From Pyrenochaeta sp. MPI-SDFR-AT-0127 (lineage: Eukaryota; Ascomycota; Dothideomycetes; Pleosporales; Cucurbitariaceae), in NCBI GenBank assembly GCA_020747015.1, contig JAGTJM010000103.1, positions 1 through 64,000 of the forward strand: DNA of 64,000 bases. Direction: 5' to 3'. Made by a program: the position numbers and the translations under genes. Under the pieces are notes generated by a model that was given only the letters and a program-made list of their open reading frames with translations, was not told the origin of the DNA and searched no databases. This document shows positions 45,608-60,262 of the stretch, piece by piece. Positions within the stretch are counted from its first letter, which is position 1. Each line of letters opens with the position of its first letter.

Positions 45608-47490
45608 GAAGTCCGCTGTGACGAGAAGATTATTCGGAAATTGCGCAAGATCAAATCGTTTCGCAGCACCCGTCAATTTCAGAGCCTGAAACGCGGGTAA
45701 AAATGCATCTGATCTTGCCGGGAATATGCCAGTGTCTGCTCAGTGTCTACTAGCCGAACAAGGTCGGGGTGTAATTTATGCTGCTCGGCTTCTATAGGTG
45801 CAGGTTTCTAAACTTTGCGCTCCTCCTTAATCTCTAGAGAGAGTTCTCTTTCTTACTCTTCTTAAAGCGTTGCTATATTAAAGGACGTTACCTTAAAGTC
45901 GCGACACTGTTTAAGGATCTCCTAGATATTCCTATTAGTAGTGTCCTAGTCCTTGGCTATATTAAAACGCTTACGCGGACGAGGTCGATAGTGACCTTTA
46001 AGGCTCTAAGCTTCCTTTTTATAGAACTCCTTTACCTATTCTATAGTCGTTTCTACTCTATTTAGATAATCCTTATAGTTATTATAGCGGCGACCCTAAG
46101 TAGCCTATAAAGGTATACTCTAACGCATTTCTACCTACGTCTCTGTAGTTGCCTATATTAGGACGTCGGAAACTTCTATCTCTATACTGCGTGGCTTTAA
46201 GGTACGCTCTAGAACTATAGTCTATATTTCTTCTAGGATATAAAAAATAACTAATTAGCCCTTCCCTAGCTTTTATATTTGTATATATACTTATACTAGC
46301 GTATCCTTTATTAAATTTATACCTAAAGTTATAATAGCTCGGTAGTGCTTAGGTATCTTTAAATCCGTCCCTTAGGTATAGGCCTAATCGAGATATATAA
46401 GGTATTTATCTAAATGCTTCGCAAATGGCGATGTTTATAGTAGCTCGACGCGGCTATTATAATTAAGAACCGAGAGCTCTTCGTTATCGTTAAAGAAGAT
46501 AACTGCTTTGGCCTTTATATTATTAGAGTTGCTTATGCGAAGCTACGTTTCTACTACTTAAATATTACTAGGCTCTAATATTTGTGCACTAGTATCGAGG
46601 ATAACCTGAGTTAGCGGTTCCATTGTATTAATAATTTTCAGCAGGTGTTCTGCATCTATCTGCGGCGGTAGTAGTTTAATAGATTTCTTATTTTGCAGTA
46701 GGTAAGCTAACACCTAGGTATTAGTATATTTCTACTTTTTAGAATTAAGATAATAGACCCTAAGCGGAAGTACCTGACGTAAGTCGTTCGTGGCACTGAA
46801 ACTAGTCGTAGGATAGGATTTAATAGTACTAAGGTCCTAGCTAGAGGTAGAGAGCTTATATAGAAATTCCTTTATCGCCTTAGGAAAAACACTATAGGAG
46901 AGGAAGTAATTAATAGCGCCTTTAGAAAAACGAAGCAATAGGAATATCTCCGTAGTACACTAATAATAGTCTTTAATATTAACTCTAGTAAGATACTAGA
47001 AAGGCTTAGGAAGAGATCCTACTAAGCGGACCTATTCTTAATACTTAACGTCTACTTAATCTAGCCTCTCTAGGTATATAAAGGTGTTAAAGAGATCCTA
47101 ATTATCCAGACCGCTATAGTAATAGGTAAACGATATAAGACTAATAACTACGTCTAGGTAACTAAATTCGGATCGAGGAGAGGGACTGTCTTTCGAGCGG
47201 TATAGCATAGCTAACTGTATTTTTAGTGTACGGCTGGGATCGATGCTATAATTTACCCTCTATCGCTTAGACTTTAGGGTAAAGCTTAGCGCCCCGCCTA
47301 CGATAAGACCTCGCAAGAGGAGTAGTGGCCGTTTAGTAGTCTCTATCTAGAAAGCCCCCTTTTCGACTTCATTAACGTCCCTAGGGGCGAGATCGGACTT
47401 TCGGATATAGTGTAGGACCGCCTACTTAATTATAGAAGGCTGCCGCGCTACGGAAAGAAGGCCTAAGACGCCGACCTCACATATATTCTG
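45608..47490 (-). pseudogene. Remnant of a DUF3638/DUF3645-type large protein gene
   Basis: On the minus strand, reading from 47490 down, the family is recognisable through many stops: ICEVGVLGLLSVARQPSIIK, IETTKRPLLLLRGLIVGGAL, VNYSIDPSRT, YRSKDSPSPRSEFSYLDVVI, VIFFNDNEELSVLNYNSRVE, TSPFAKHLDKYLIYLD and EERELSLEIKEERKV. The last 110 bp are unmutated: FQALKLTGAAKRFDLAQFPN then NLLVTADF, where the copia LTR cuts it. These proteins are around 3000 residues in filamentous fungi and often annotated as ubiquitinyl hydrolase-like. Function is not well established. Only a C-terminal third or less is present. It is bounded by the two copia elements. Confidence 0.6.
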
Positions 47491-47506
47491 AGATCAGGTC
47501 TAGTAG

Positions 47507-47641
47507 TGTAAGCCTAGGACACCTACAGTCACGTAGTTTACTACTAACTAATCCGTCTATTCCTATATATATATTAGCCTTACTTAATATAAGGATATAT
47601 AGGAGGAGAATATATAATTTTTTATTACTACCCTACTTATA
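47507..47641 (+). repeat. Left LTR of plus-strand copia element
   Basis: 135 bp. More mutated than the right copy: differences are C-to-T or G-to-A, for example acgtag for acgtgg and tatatatatat for tacatgtatat. Confidence 0.85.
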
Positions 47642-50600
47642 GTTATAAGCCTGGCCTTATCTATACTTATAATTAAACGTCGCTATTATTAAGATATTGA
47701 AAAATACTGTTAATTCTAATATTATTCTTAAAGGTTAAAATAACTAGGAGCTCTAGATCTTTATTATTAAACGAATTACTAAAGTAGGAGATGTTTAGGA
47801 ATATATTAATCCTAATTAACCCTATTAAGTCTTTTAGAAGCCTAAGAAGCTAATATAACTAATACCTACTATTAATACTAATAGATCTACTACTTAACTA
47901 ACTTAGTAGGCTCTTATATAGTATAATTAGGATTATAGTATATACTTTAAAGAAATTAAAGAATATAGGTACCTAAGGGAAAGGTTAGATTAAGTTAAAG
48001 CGTATATTACTAAAATAATTTAGTAGGATCTACTTTACTATATTAAAGATAAACTAACTATATATAATTAAGTTAAGACGCTTTAAGGTCTTTACTCTTC
48101 TATAATAGCTAACTAAGAATATTACGTCTAAAAGGCCTATAAATCTATAAAGGCCCTATACGCTTAATAATTAAATATTAAGAACTAGTATAGTAACTTT
48201 CTTACCGCGTATAATTAAGTAAAATAGCTTAATCTACTAGAAGTATATAGCTTTTAAGTATATAAGGACCTAGTTTAAGCTATTAAGTAAGTTAATACTA
48301 CCTATACTACCTCTATTTTATTTAATATCTTTAAAGCTAAGTAGACTTAGAACTTAAACTATATTATACCTATACTAAACTAGGTATAACTACCTATAAT
48401 ACTATTAAATAATATACTTAAGAAAGTTAAATATTTATAGAGGCATATTTAGAATAACCCTAAATTAAGAAAAATCTCTCTATAGTAAGAAGAGACTAAG
48501 AGATAATACTATACCTATAAAGCCTTACCTCTATAGAGATACTTATTTCTAGGGCTAATATCTATATATTAATATAGTACTTAAGATAAGAGGATTTATT
48601 AAAAACTCTAAAAGAGCTAAAAAGATTATCTAATATAAAGCTAAGGATAAAAAGAGTATACTAAATAAGATTTAGGAAAGGAACTAGTATTTTAAGAAAT
48701 AGATTAGTAAGAATACTAATTTAATAACTAAATTAGACTTAATATAGATTAACGCTAGCGATAGCCCTCTTTAACTACTTATATATAAGGTATACGCAGT
48801 CTTTTTATTAGCTTTTAATTACTAACTATATTACTATCTACTTCTCTACTTATAGATACTAGATCTAGCTACTAATATCTATATCTATAATAACCCTACT
48901 AAGTTCTAATAGAAGGCTCTAGTAGCTAATAATAATATTATACTAGTAGGCAGTTTAGAGATATTAATTAAAATATAGAGAGAAGTTAAGATATCTCTAT
49001 TAATACTAAATAGTATTAAAATAATAATATTAAAGTAAGTAGCACTTATTTTATCCTTCTTTACTAGCTTAGTCTCGCTCTTATAGCTTATATCGTCTAA
49101 TATCTACTTTAATTCTAGCTAAAATATACTATACTATATAGGAATATCCTATTAAGATATTATAGACCTTACTAGATTAGGTAGCTATTAGCTAGTTATA
49201 TATCGCTTAAAACTACTAATACTATTAGTAGAGTATATAGTATATACTACTAATTAATATACACTATAATATTTAGCTCTACTACTTAAATCTTAATTAC
49301 TTACTAAGCCGCAACTTTATATACTTATAGGATATACTAGTAGTAATATAATTAATTAGCTATTAAGTAACGTTAATAGTATATAGCCGCCTACTAGCTC
49401 TATACTAACTATAATTAACTATAAAGAATACTTATAAAATAAGGTATACTAAATTATCTCTTATAGGATTAGATATAAACTTAGTACTTCCTATCTATTT
49501 AAAATAGTTACTATTAATATTATTAAGCTTAATATTATTAGATATAATAGTTATTAATATATATTCTATAGATTTAATCTATATACTAAGTTTAATTTTA
49601 TTTATATAATCCCTAAATAAGATAAACTAATACTACTTAATATCCTAACGCGCCTAGATAGATCTATTAAGCGCGAATTTAATACTATAGTTATATTCTT
49701 AATAGCTAATAATAAATAAGGATATAGTTTTATAGATAATTTAGCGTAAGTATACTATAATTAAGAAGGAATTAGATTCTAGATTAGAGTACCTTATATT
49801 AAAGAGTAGAATAGCTTAGTAGAACGCTTAGGTAAGAATCTTATTAATTATTTATAATCTATACGAGTTATATTAAACCTACCTCTTATACTTACTCCTA
49901 AAATATATATTATAGTAGTATATCTACTTAACTATATACTAACGTAAGTAATTACCTAGAAAACTCTATTTAAAATAGTATATAATAAGAAGCCCTTACT
50001 TACTTACTTAAAGCTTTATAGATACTACGTATATATACTTTATACTTAGATACTAAGGGGAGATAAACTAACTTCGCGCACTCTTATTAGATACCTTACT
50101 AGATATAATACTTTAAATATATATCGTATTTAGATACTAAAGGTAATAAGTAGAGTATACTATAGAAAGATTATTTAAATACGTAATATTATATTTAAGG
50201 AAAATCTATACTATTAAGATAATAATAAGTCTAATCCTCTACTACCTAGAACTAAACTAGTAGAGATTATATACACGCTTTATATACTATCCTTATAGGA
50301 TCTAGAAGACTCTTTAGAAGCCTCCTTAGAAGACGAATCTAACCCTATTCTAGAATCTAGCTAGATTATATATAGCCTACCTATAGATAGCTATATAAAG
50401 CCTTAAGATTACTATAGCTAACTACCTTTTCTACTAACTCTAGCTATATTAACCTCTCTATATCTAGATAGTTATCTAGATACTTAATTAAATTACTCTA
50501 ATTAACTATTATTAGCTACGCTTAATTATAGCCCTATACTAAATATATAACTATCTACTTAAGTATTAAGAAAGTAGAAAAGATATAACTTAGCTAACTT

Positions 50601-51344
50601 AAATAACTTAAACTCTATATAGAACCGTAAGCTTATTAATAGTAGTCTATACTAATCTTATATCCTTCCTAATAGATTAACTAGATTATAGAAGCTATCT
50701 TATAAAAGTAGTAGCTTCTTTATTAATAAATACTAGTTAATCTTTATAACTATATCTACTATAGTACTAAAGATATAATTCTATTATACTAATCTACCTC
50801 CTAAGCCTTAACTCTATTAAGATATAATAAAGCTTCTAGCCCCTTATAAATAAGGCTTTATTATAGCTATATAGTATAAGATATCTAATATTAAGTATAA
50901 AAATACCTATAAGATAATTATATAGGAATATTTTAATACTAATAATAATAAGGTTCTACTACTACTCTAGGTATTTAAATATAAGCTAGATAGTAAAGGA
51001 TACCTAATTAAATATAAGGCTAGAATTTATATATAAGGTAATCTTTAAACTATAGCTAAAGAGACGTACGCTACTACGCTAGCTATCTGCGTATTTTAAG
51101 TCTTAATAGCTATTATAGCCTACTTTAATATAGAAATCTAGTAATATAATACTATTAATACCTTTATAAATACTTAGCTTAGTACCCTAGTATATTACTA
51201 TCTACTAGAAGGATTTTTAGACTTTAATTATCTATAGGAACTATAACGTATACTATATAGCCTTAAGACCTTACTCCTACTATAGTATAAAGAGCTTACT
51301 AAGACTCTTATAGAGCTTAGACTAGAAGAAGTTAAAGATACTCT

Positions 51345-51742
51345 TAGGGTGGCCGATGGGTAGGGGTTGGGTTACCCCGCGGGTTGCCTCTTATTTTAGC
51401 TATAACTTTCCTATATTACAACGTAATTTAATAACTTTTAGCTTGTTTTATAGATCTAATCTATATCTATAACTTTTATATATAAAATTTCTTTTTAAAA
51501 AAATAATTACGTAAGTTATTCAGGTTTTAAAGCGTGGGTACTGGTGGCCTAATCAAGTGGGTATCGAAAAATGGGTATTGAAATAACTGACGTACTAAAA
51601 GATATATTACGTAATTAAAATTCTAGATTTATAGATCTAGCTAATAGCTATAAAATAAACTAAAATTTACCTAATTTGGACTAGTATTGATAGAGGAATA
51701 AATAAAAGAAAGATTAGGGGGTATACCCACCCGACCAGCCTA
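51345..51742. mobile_element. 398-bp hAT-like non-autonomous element inside copia
   Basis: Exact 8-bp duplications gatactct flank it (51337-51344 and 51743-51750), the target-duplication length of hAT transposons. The left end tagggtggccgatgggta and the right end taccca-cccgaccagccta are imperfect inverted repeats of about 18 bp starting TAGG, as hAT termini often do. It has no coding capacity. Removing the element and one duplication restores the copia reading frame (EVKDTLYL...FFYINN). Ends are GC-rich compared with the surroundings. The middle is AT-rich. Confidence 0.75.
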
Positions 51743-52300
51743 GATACTCTATACTTATAGAAGAATAATAAGCTTCTAGTATTCTTCTATATTAATAATA
51801 TTATTATTCTAGCTAAGCTAGCTTATATAAATACTCTAGATTACTTTAAATATAAGCTATTACAACGTTATAAGATTTAATCTCTAGGAGAACTCTTAAT
51901 CTTCTATAGTATATAAATTTATCGTAATTAATCTATTAGAGCTATATAGCTATTATAATAAGCCTACCTTAATAAGCTAGCTATAAAATACCTATCCCTA
52001 AAGCTATTTAGTTAATATCTAGCTATATCTCTTCCGCTTAAAGAACTACTTCCCTTAAATAAACTAAAGACTAATACTAATATATATAGATACGCCTAGC
52101 TAGTTAGCTTAATTAGCTATATTATAATAGCTACTTAGCCTAATATTACTAAAGCTTATTTAAAACTAGTAGAATTCTTAATTAACCCTTTAACCTAATA
52201 TATTAACGCTATCTACTAAGCTCTTAAATATCTTTATTATATAAAGGATCTATTACTATACTATAATACCTCTATATCTACTAATATAGTATATATTATT

Positions 52301-52601
52301 TATAACGAATATTATATAGAAATAGAGACGCCTACGCGTTCCTATAAGAGGGGAGGTTTATTTAGGTAATATTAGACCTACCTCTAATACTATCCTAATT
52401 AGGCCCTATTACCCCTATTCCTCTATATATAAGTATAGCTCTTTAGTAGTAGATAGTAGGATAAGTTCTTCTTATCCTTCTATACTAGACCTATAGAAAT
52501 AGAGGTATTCTTAGTTATCTACTATAGTACGTACTCTTATATACCTTTAAGTTATACTTAGATCCTTTTTAGAACCCTTTAGCGCCTATATTATTATATT
52601 A
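52301..52601 (+). repeat. Left LTR of gypsy element
   Basis: 301 bp, starts tataacgaatatt, ends attatta. Pairs with 59090-59387. A rearranged third copy is at 40227-40344. Confidence 0.85.
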
Positions 52602-55600
52602 TAAGAAGAACTTTACCCTAGCTAGTAATAGCTTCTTAATAATATTACCTTATTTAAAAAGATTATATCTAAACTTCTATATTAATATAATCTAATTTAG
52701 ATCTATTTATAATTAAAGTCTATTATTCTAAAGTTAGAATTCCCTTAATCTCCTAATAATTAAAGCCTATAGGTTTAGAACTTCCTATACTATTATATAA
52801 GGATTAACTTTAGGAAAGTTATATAGAGCGCTAAGGTAGAAACTTAGAGACTACTAATAACCTAGAAGAATTAGAGCCTAAGCTAATATCTCCTCTTAAA
52901 TAAGGATTAGCTTAAATAGGAGTATTATCCTTATTAAGATTAATATAGTAGTAGGCTGCCTAGTTAAAAGAAATTATATAGCCTAAGGCTATTAAGTAAA
53001 TAGAAGGCTACTCTAAACTAGAACTAGAGTATAATACCCTATTAATAATAGTAGAGGATTAGAATATAATTAGACTTAACCTAGAGCTTACTAAGTTATA
53101 GCGTAAACTATAATAGGTTTATATAGAACTAAGTAGACTAAGAGCGTAGCCTATCTCTAGCTTAATTAAACCTAATTAGCTCCTACCTACTACTAAAATA
53201 CCCCTAACTATAAACCTATAAGAGACTTATTCCCCTTTAGTAATACTCCCCCTAGAACTTATAGGTAGAATAATAAGGTTAGAAAAGACGCCTTCTATTA
53301 GTAATCTAAGTAATAGAAAGAACCCTAGCTTTAGATAATAGTAAGCTTCTATATAAGACTAACTTAAGATTAACTTAGATTACTATTAGATAGAGTATAT
53401 ACGTATAGCCTTAGTCTAAGGATATACTATAGGGTTAGTAAGAGAATACCTAGAGCCCTAATACCTAGCTAACTCCCCTATAGATAGCTTTTAGATTACT
53501 AAATAAATAATTAATCTCTTAAAATCCTATTTCCTTACTAGAAATAAGATAGTAGAAAACTAATTATTATTTAACTAATTATAATAAGGGAAAGAAGAAA
53601 CTTTTACTCTTATTAAGGTATATTTTCTAAGCGCAGCTATAAAAGGATATATACCTAAATTAGAGTAGTTTTACTATCTATAGATTAAGATTATCCCTAG
53701 TCTTTAAGTACTAAACCTAGGGTTTAAGTACGTCTAGAAAAACTCCTTTAAGTAGATAGTAGAGTACCTAACTATATATAATATAGAGTAAAAGAACTAT
53801 CTAGTTATAGGCGCTCCTACTAATATTTCTTAAAATACTATTTAGTCTATATAATATCTATTATAGACCCTATCTAGAAGATAACCTATATAGCTCTATT
53901 ATTAAGTACTACTTAATCTTTTAAGCCTACTATATATTACCTAGCCTTAAAGATACCTATACTAGATAGAGAAAGGCCCTAGGTAACTACTATAACTATA
54001 GCGACCCTAGATACTATATAACTAACTATACTAAACTATAAGTCTACTAGATTATACTAGAGGAGAAAGAATTTAAGGATATAGTAGAAAGTTATAATAT
54101 AGATCTAATTTAGTTAGAAATAATACCGCCTAGGAGGATAATCCTTCCTAGGCCTAAGCTAATATAACCTATCTAGTCTTAATCTCTTTATTTATTCTAT
54201 AGTTCTTATTTCCTTATTTTATTAATTCTATATTATAATAATCTTAGTATATAGCTCTATTCCCTAGTAGATATAGGAGCCTAAGATTATTTATTCCTTA
54301 ATTCTAAGATTACTCTTTCTATTTCTAGAGTACTTTAATAACCTATCTAAAAGCTACCCTACTAGGTTATAGTCGAAGGTTTTAAGAATTAGATATCTTC
54401 TAGTATTACTTACTATATTTAGCTATATTTAAAGATTAATAGACGTAAGATTCTTAATTACCCCTTTATTATCCTTAACCTAGGTACTTAGAATTATATT
54501 ATTAGCCTTTATTAGCTAAAATATTTTAAGATCCTACTTAATATAGATCGCTTATAGATAGTATAGCCTAAATAATATCCTATTTCTTATAACCTATCTC
54601 CCTAGTCCTAATATAGCTCTATCCTATTATACTAACTAAGTAGGTAGAATTAGACATCTAATAATATAATACCTTATAGGATAAGGAAGAGTATTAGGAA
54701 AATAATAGCCCTTACTTACTATACTAGATTAGAGGTATACTTAAGCTACCTTCTATAAGGCGTCTAGCTATCCTTCTAAAACCTACGCTAACCCTTATCT
54801 AAAAGCCTATAAAACTACTACCTATTCTCTAGATTACTCTAATTTTAGTAAATACTTTCTATTTTAATCTAAAAAGACTAGAAAATAAGTTCTTTATTAT
54901 AAGTCTATATAAAATTAATTAATTACTTTAAGATTATAAGGATAAGCTAGAGAACGTATAACTAATTAAGGACTAACTACCCTCCTATTATTACTTATAT
55001 TAAGATATATTTAATAAGGTAGATACTAATAAGATACCCCTTCTTATTCCTATAACTATAAGATTATACTTAAAGGACTACTACTAAATATATATCCTCT
55101 ATTATATAGGTAGAATTAAATAGAGTTAGAAGCTATTAAGGCTTATATACTTAAGTACCTTTAGAAGGGTTTTATTAAAGTAAGCTAAAGCCCTTTACTT
55201 CTCTAATCCTTACTATTAAGAAACTAGAGGAGGATTATATATCTATATAGACTATTATAAGTTAAATAACCTTATATATAAGGATACCTATCTAATACCC
55301 TATATAGATAAGTTATTATTAAGGCTATTAAAGGCTAAGATCTTTATAAAGTTTAATATCTATACTACCTTTAATAAGATTAGGATAGATCCTAAATCTA
55401 AAGAGTATACTTCCTTCTAGACCTATTATAGTAGTTATAAATATAAGGTCCTACCTTTTAGACTCTATAATAGGCCTACTACCTACTAAAGATATATAAA
55501 TAATATCCTAATTAACTATCTAGATAACTTCTGCTAGTATATCTAGATAATATCCTAATCTACTCTAAAGATACCCTAATATATTAGGAATATATTTATA

Positions 55601-58600
55601 AAGTTCTAGAGCGACTTTAAATAGTAGTCTTAAGTAGATATTAAGAAAAGTAAATTCTATATAACCTATACTAGATATTTAGGATATATCTTAATAAATA
55701 AAGGAATTAAGGTAGACTCTACTAAAGTTAAGTCCTCTATAACTAGGCTAAACCTACTATAGTTATAGGTATAAAGTTATTCCTTAGCTTTACTAGATTC
55801 TATAGATAATTTATTAAAGACTTCTTATATATTATAAAACTAATAATTACTTCTAGAGTCCTATAAATCCTTTATATAGTCTCTATTTATTAGTAAGTAT
55901 TTAAAGAGATTAAGACTACTCTTCTAGTAATCCTAACTCTAGCCTATTTTAATACTAAATATAAAATAAAGATAGAAATAGATATATCTAATAGTATAAT
56001 TATAGGAGTTCTTTCCTAAAGATATCCTAATAAAAAGTAGTATCCTATTACCTTCTATAGTTATACCCTATCTAGATCTAAACTAAACTAGGAGATCTAT
56101 AATAAAGAACTCTTTACATTATATACGTTTATAAAGTAGAGGCCTAAACTATCTATAGCTTAATACTAAATCTAAGTATATTTAGACTACTATTCTCTTA
56201 ATACTTTATAACTACTAAAGTACTAAATATATAATAAGCCTATTAGTTAGAGGCTATAGTACTATTTAACTTCTAAATTAAATATACACTAGGCGTAAGT
56301 AATATAAGGGTAGATATCCTAAGTTAATATAAATAGGAGATAGATAGTATTAAAGCTATATAGAAAGATAACTACTTATATATCTTACTAGGCCTAAGAG
56401 GTTATATACCTATATTAACTTAATCTAGTAGTAAACTACTTAAAGGACTATCCTCTATAAGAGTTAACTATTTTAGTAATTACTTCTCTCTAAGATATTA
56501 TAAACTTAGACTCCTAGAACTAATTAAGGCTCTTCTCTAAGAAAATTAGAAATCCTTTATAGAAAAATAAAAAACCCTACTAAAGTAGTATTAGATAGAG
56601 AATAGACTCCTACTCTATAGAGATTAACTTTATATACCTACTAACTCTATACTTTATACCGCCTTATTAGAGAAATCTATAACTAGATCTCCTTACCTAT
56701 CCTAGTACCTCTAAGATATATTAGCTCCTATCTTACTATTATTACTAGAAAGGTATAGGAGCTACTTATAAATACTATATAAGAAACTACGTCCCTTACT
56801 AATAAGGTTATCTAAGATAGAGCTAACTCCCTAGCTATCTATAACTACTCCTATTCCTAATAGATCTATATAATATCTATATATTAACTTTAAGGAGTTC
56901 CCTAAGACTACTCTAGATATAATTAGATAATAGTTATTATTAATTACTTATCTAAATAGGCTATTACTATCCCTTACTATAAGACTATTAACGCTTAAGG
57001 TATAGCTACCCTATTTATCTAATAGATCTACTATTTTAGGTATACGCCTAAGAGTATAGTCTTAGATTATAGCTCCTAGTTTATATCCTAATTCTAGTCT
57101 AAATTCTATTAGATTATAGGCGTTAAGGTAAAACTATCTATAGCCTATTATAAATAAATAGATAGATAAATAGAGATTATAAATAAATACTTAGATTAAA
57201 GGCTAAGGCCCTTTATATCTACTATTAGGATAATTAGAGTAAACTATTACCTATAATTAATAGAGCTTAAGTTATATTACTATATAATATACTTAGAATA
57301 ATACTATATTAAGTCCTATTTAGCTCTAAACTACGCTAGAGTTAGGATTAGGCCTAATCTACTAAGTAAACCTCTTCTAAGATACTAAATAATAAGGAGG
57401 CTCTTACCCTTACTACTTATATATATAATATATAGTAAGAAGTAAAAAAGAATATAGAAAGGCTTAAGACTAAATAAGATCTATTATTAATAGCTATTAT
57501 AAGCCTATTAACTAGGTTATAGTAATAAGGTCTACCTATTAATAAAGAACCTTATAACTAGCTACTCTAGCTAAAAACTATCTAAATAGTAGGAAGGTTC
57601 TTTTAAGTACTTAAATAAGTAGGCTACTCTTATAGGTTAAAACTTCTATATAGCTTAAAAATCTATAATATCTTTATACTAGATATCCTCTATAAAGATC
57701 CTCTAATCCCTCTAGAGTAAGAGGCTCTAAAACACCTAGTATACTAATATAAGGCGTTAAGGAATAGGAGGTAGAAGAAATCCTAGTAAGTAAGCTCTAC
57801 TATTTAAAACTAAAGTATAAAGTAAAATAGGTTAGATATAACCTAGACCTAGTTTAGTATAATACCTTAAACTTTATAAGTATACTCTATAAGCTTTAGG
57901 ACTTCTATAATAAGTATCTAAATTAGCTAGACCCTAAGGAGTCTATATAAATAGATTACTACTTAGGAGAAGAGTATTAAAGATCTTATAGTACTTATAG
58001 ATAATTAAACTAAGTTAGAAAGATAAGTAGTATTATACTATAGAAGCTCCCTATAAAGCCTAGTATAACTACTATAATAAGAACTATCTTAGAGTCCTTT
58101 TAGATCCTAATATTCCTATTAAAGGTTAGTCTCTAACTTACTCTCTAATAGAGTAGTAGGAACCTCCCCTTCTAACTCTCTAGTAACTAATAATAGTATT
58201 ACCCTTATTTTCCTTCTATAAGGCTTCTAACCCTATCTATATATAGCTAGACTAGGGAGGAGGTACTAATATACCTACTACTACGCTTATTACTATAACT
58301 AACTAAGTAACTATACTAGTTAACTTAGTTAGTTTAGCCCCTATAGCCTAAATCTCCTCTACCTACTCCTCCTAGTAAAGGTAAGTAGTATATAGTAGCT
58401 TAATAGTAGTTAGGCTTTTAACCTATATAGTTACTACCTATACTATAGTCCTAAGCTATAATACTACTAAAACTATAGTAGCTATTATATTCTCTAGCTC
58501 CTTCTCTTCTCCTCCCTAACTCCTTAAACTCTATCTACTCTTAGTAGTAGACCTATAATTAAGAGTAGCCTCTAGCTCCTTATACTCCTAACCTATATAT

Positions 58601-59089
58601 AGGGAACTAGGTAGTAAACCTTATTACCCTATATATAATATATATACTTCTTAGATCTCTCTAAAGAGAATCTAAACTTAATATTTTTACTATAGGCTAA
58701 AGCCCTTATAGTGCGTATATAAATAACCCTATAGGCTATAGGTAGAGCCTAGGGGTATAGGAATAGGTATTATAGGTATAGCTAAGTAATAGTTAGCTAA
58801 GAAATAGTATTAGATAGGATTTAGGCGTAGGCTCTTATAATAGGAAGTAGTATATAAAGAAGAGGAAATAACTATAGTAGGTAGGATTATTTTAATTATA
58901 CTAATAAGTAAATAGCTAACTTAAGGTAAAGGTAACTTAGACCTAAGATAAGTATAGAATTAAGGTTAGCCCTAATTTAGATCTAATTTAGAATAGACTT
59001 AAAATCTATTAAGAAAGATATCTAAGAGTACTATATATTACCTTCTAGCTCCTAAGAGATAGGGACTATCTCTCCTAAGGAGGGGGTAA

Positions 59090-59387
59090 TATAATAAATA
59101 TTATATAGAAATAGAGACGTATACGTATTCCTATAAGAGGGAGGTTTATTTAGGTAATATTAGACTACCTCTAATACTATCCTAATTAGGCCTATTACCC
59201 CTATTCCTCTATATATAAGTATAGCTCTTTAGTAGTAGATAGTAGGATAAGTTCTTCTTATCCTTCTATACTAGACTTATAGGAATAGAGGTATTCTTAG
59301 TTATCTACTATAGTACGTACTCTTATATACCTTTAAGTTATACTTAGATCCTTTTTAGAACTCTTTAGCGCCTATATTATTATATTA
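59090..59387 (+). repeat. Right LTR of gypsy element
   Basis: 298 bp, starts tataataaatatt, ends attatta. Differences from the left copy are mostly C-to-T and G-to-A (gacgtatacgtatt for gacgcctacgcgtt). Confidence 0.85.
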
Positions 59388-60262
59388 TTAACTAAGAAGA
59401 ACTAGACTTCTTTAGTACTACTAATACTTTATACGCTAATTATAAAGCTACTTAGAAGAGCTTATAAGACTATATATTCTTCCTATTTAGTAGCCCTATT
59501 AACTAGAAAGTAACGCTTTAATAATATATTACTAAATTAACTACTAAAGCTAAGCTAATTACTATATCTTCTACTAGTACTAAACTACTCTAGTAGTAGA
59601 GACTATTTAATAATATTAAATTTAATCCTAGTAATTAATATATCCTATACTATAATAACTAGTAAATAATCTACCTACTTACTATAGCTATACTATACCT
59701 TAAAATATTACTTTAATACGTTAATATATATTATTACTAACTATATTAGGAAATATAGTTAAATAAAATTAATCTTACTTATATACTAATAAACTATTAG
59801 CTAGCTAATAGTCTTATAAAACTTCTACCTTATTAGAGGTATAAAAATTAGGTATAACTTTTATATTTTAAAATATTTCCTATAAAATAGTAAGCTTCTA
59901 TAAAGTATAGTACTCTTCCTAGTTTCTCCTATATAGTTTTTATAGGTTTAATAAGGCTATACACCTTATTATACTCTATTAATAGCTATACTTTTATATA
60001 TTTTAGGGATACTATTAACCTCTATATAGAATAGAAGTAATTAGGACCTTAGTACTAGCTCTAGGAGACGTCTAACTACTAGGAACACCCGTAGTATAGA
60101 GTAAGGTCCGCTAATACCGCGACGGCAGACGATTCCTACCTAGTACTACTCTAACTAAGCGGCTACCTACCGTAATTATATAAGTAGCTCTATCCCTATA
60201 TAGGGTAGGGGGTAGCCTATAATTATATTAGCTTCTACATACGTTCGAATCTGAAGGGGGTA

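Larger units (their letters stand above)
52301..59387 (+). mobile_element. Ty3/gypsy LTR retrotransposon nested in copia, RIP-mutated
   Basis: LTRs are at 52301-52601 and 59090-59387 (about 300 bp, nearly identical over long stretches, e.g. gtagtagatagtaggataag). A polypurine tract (ctaaggaggggg) lies just before the right LTR, so it reads on plus. The reverse-transcriptase core is readable at 55537-55572 as VYLDNILIYSKD, the gypsy YLDDILIYS block with one Asp changed to Asn. The internal region of 6.5 kb is the usual size. It interrupts the copia RNase H. The 5-bp flanks (ttatt, ttaac) agree at only the first three positions, so a target duplication is not clearly preserved. Confidence 0.85.
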
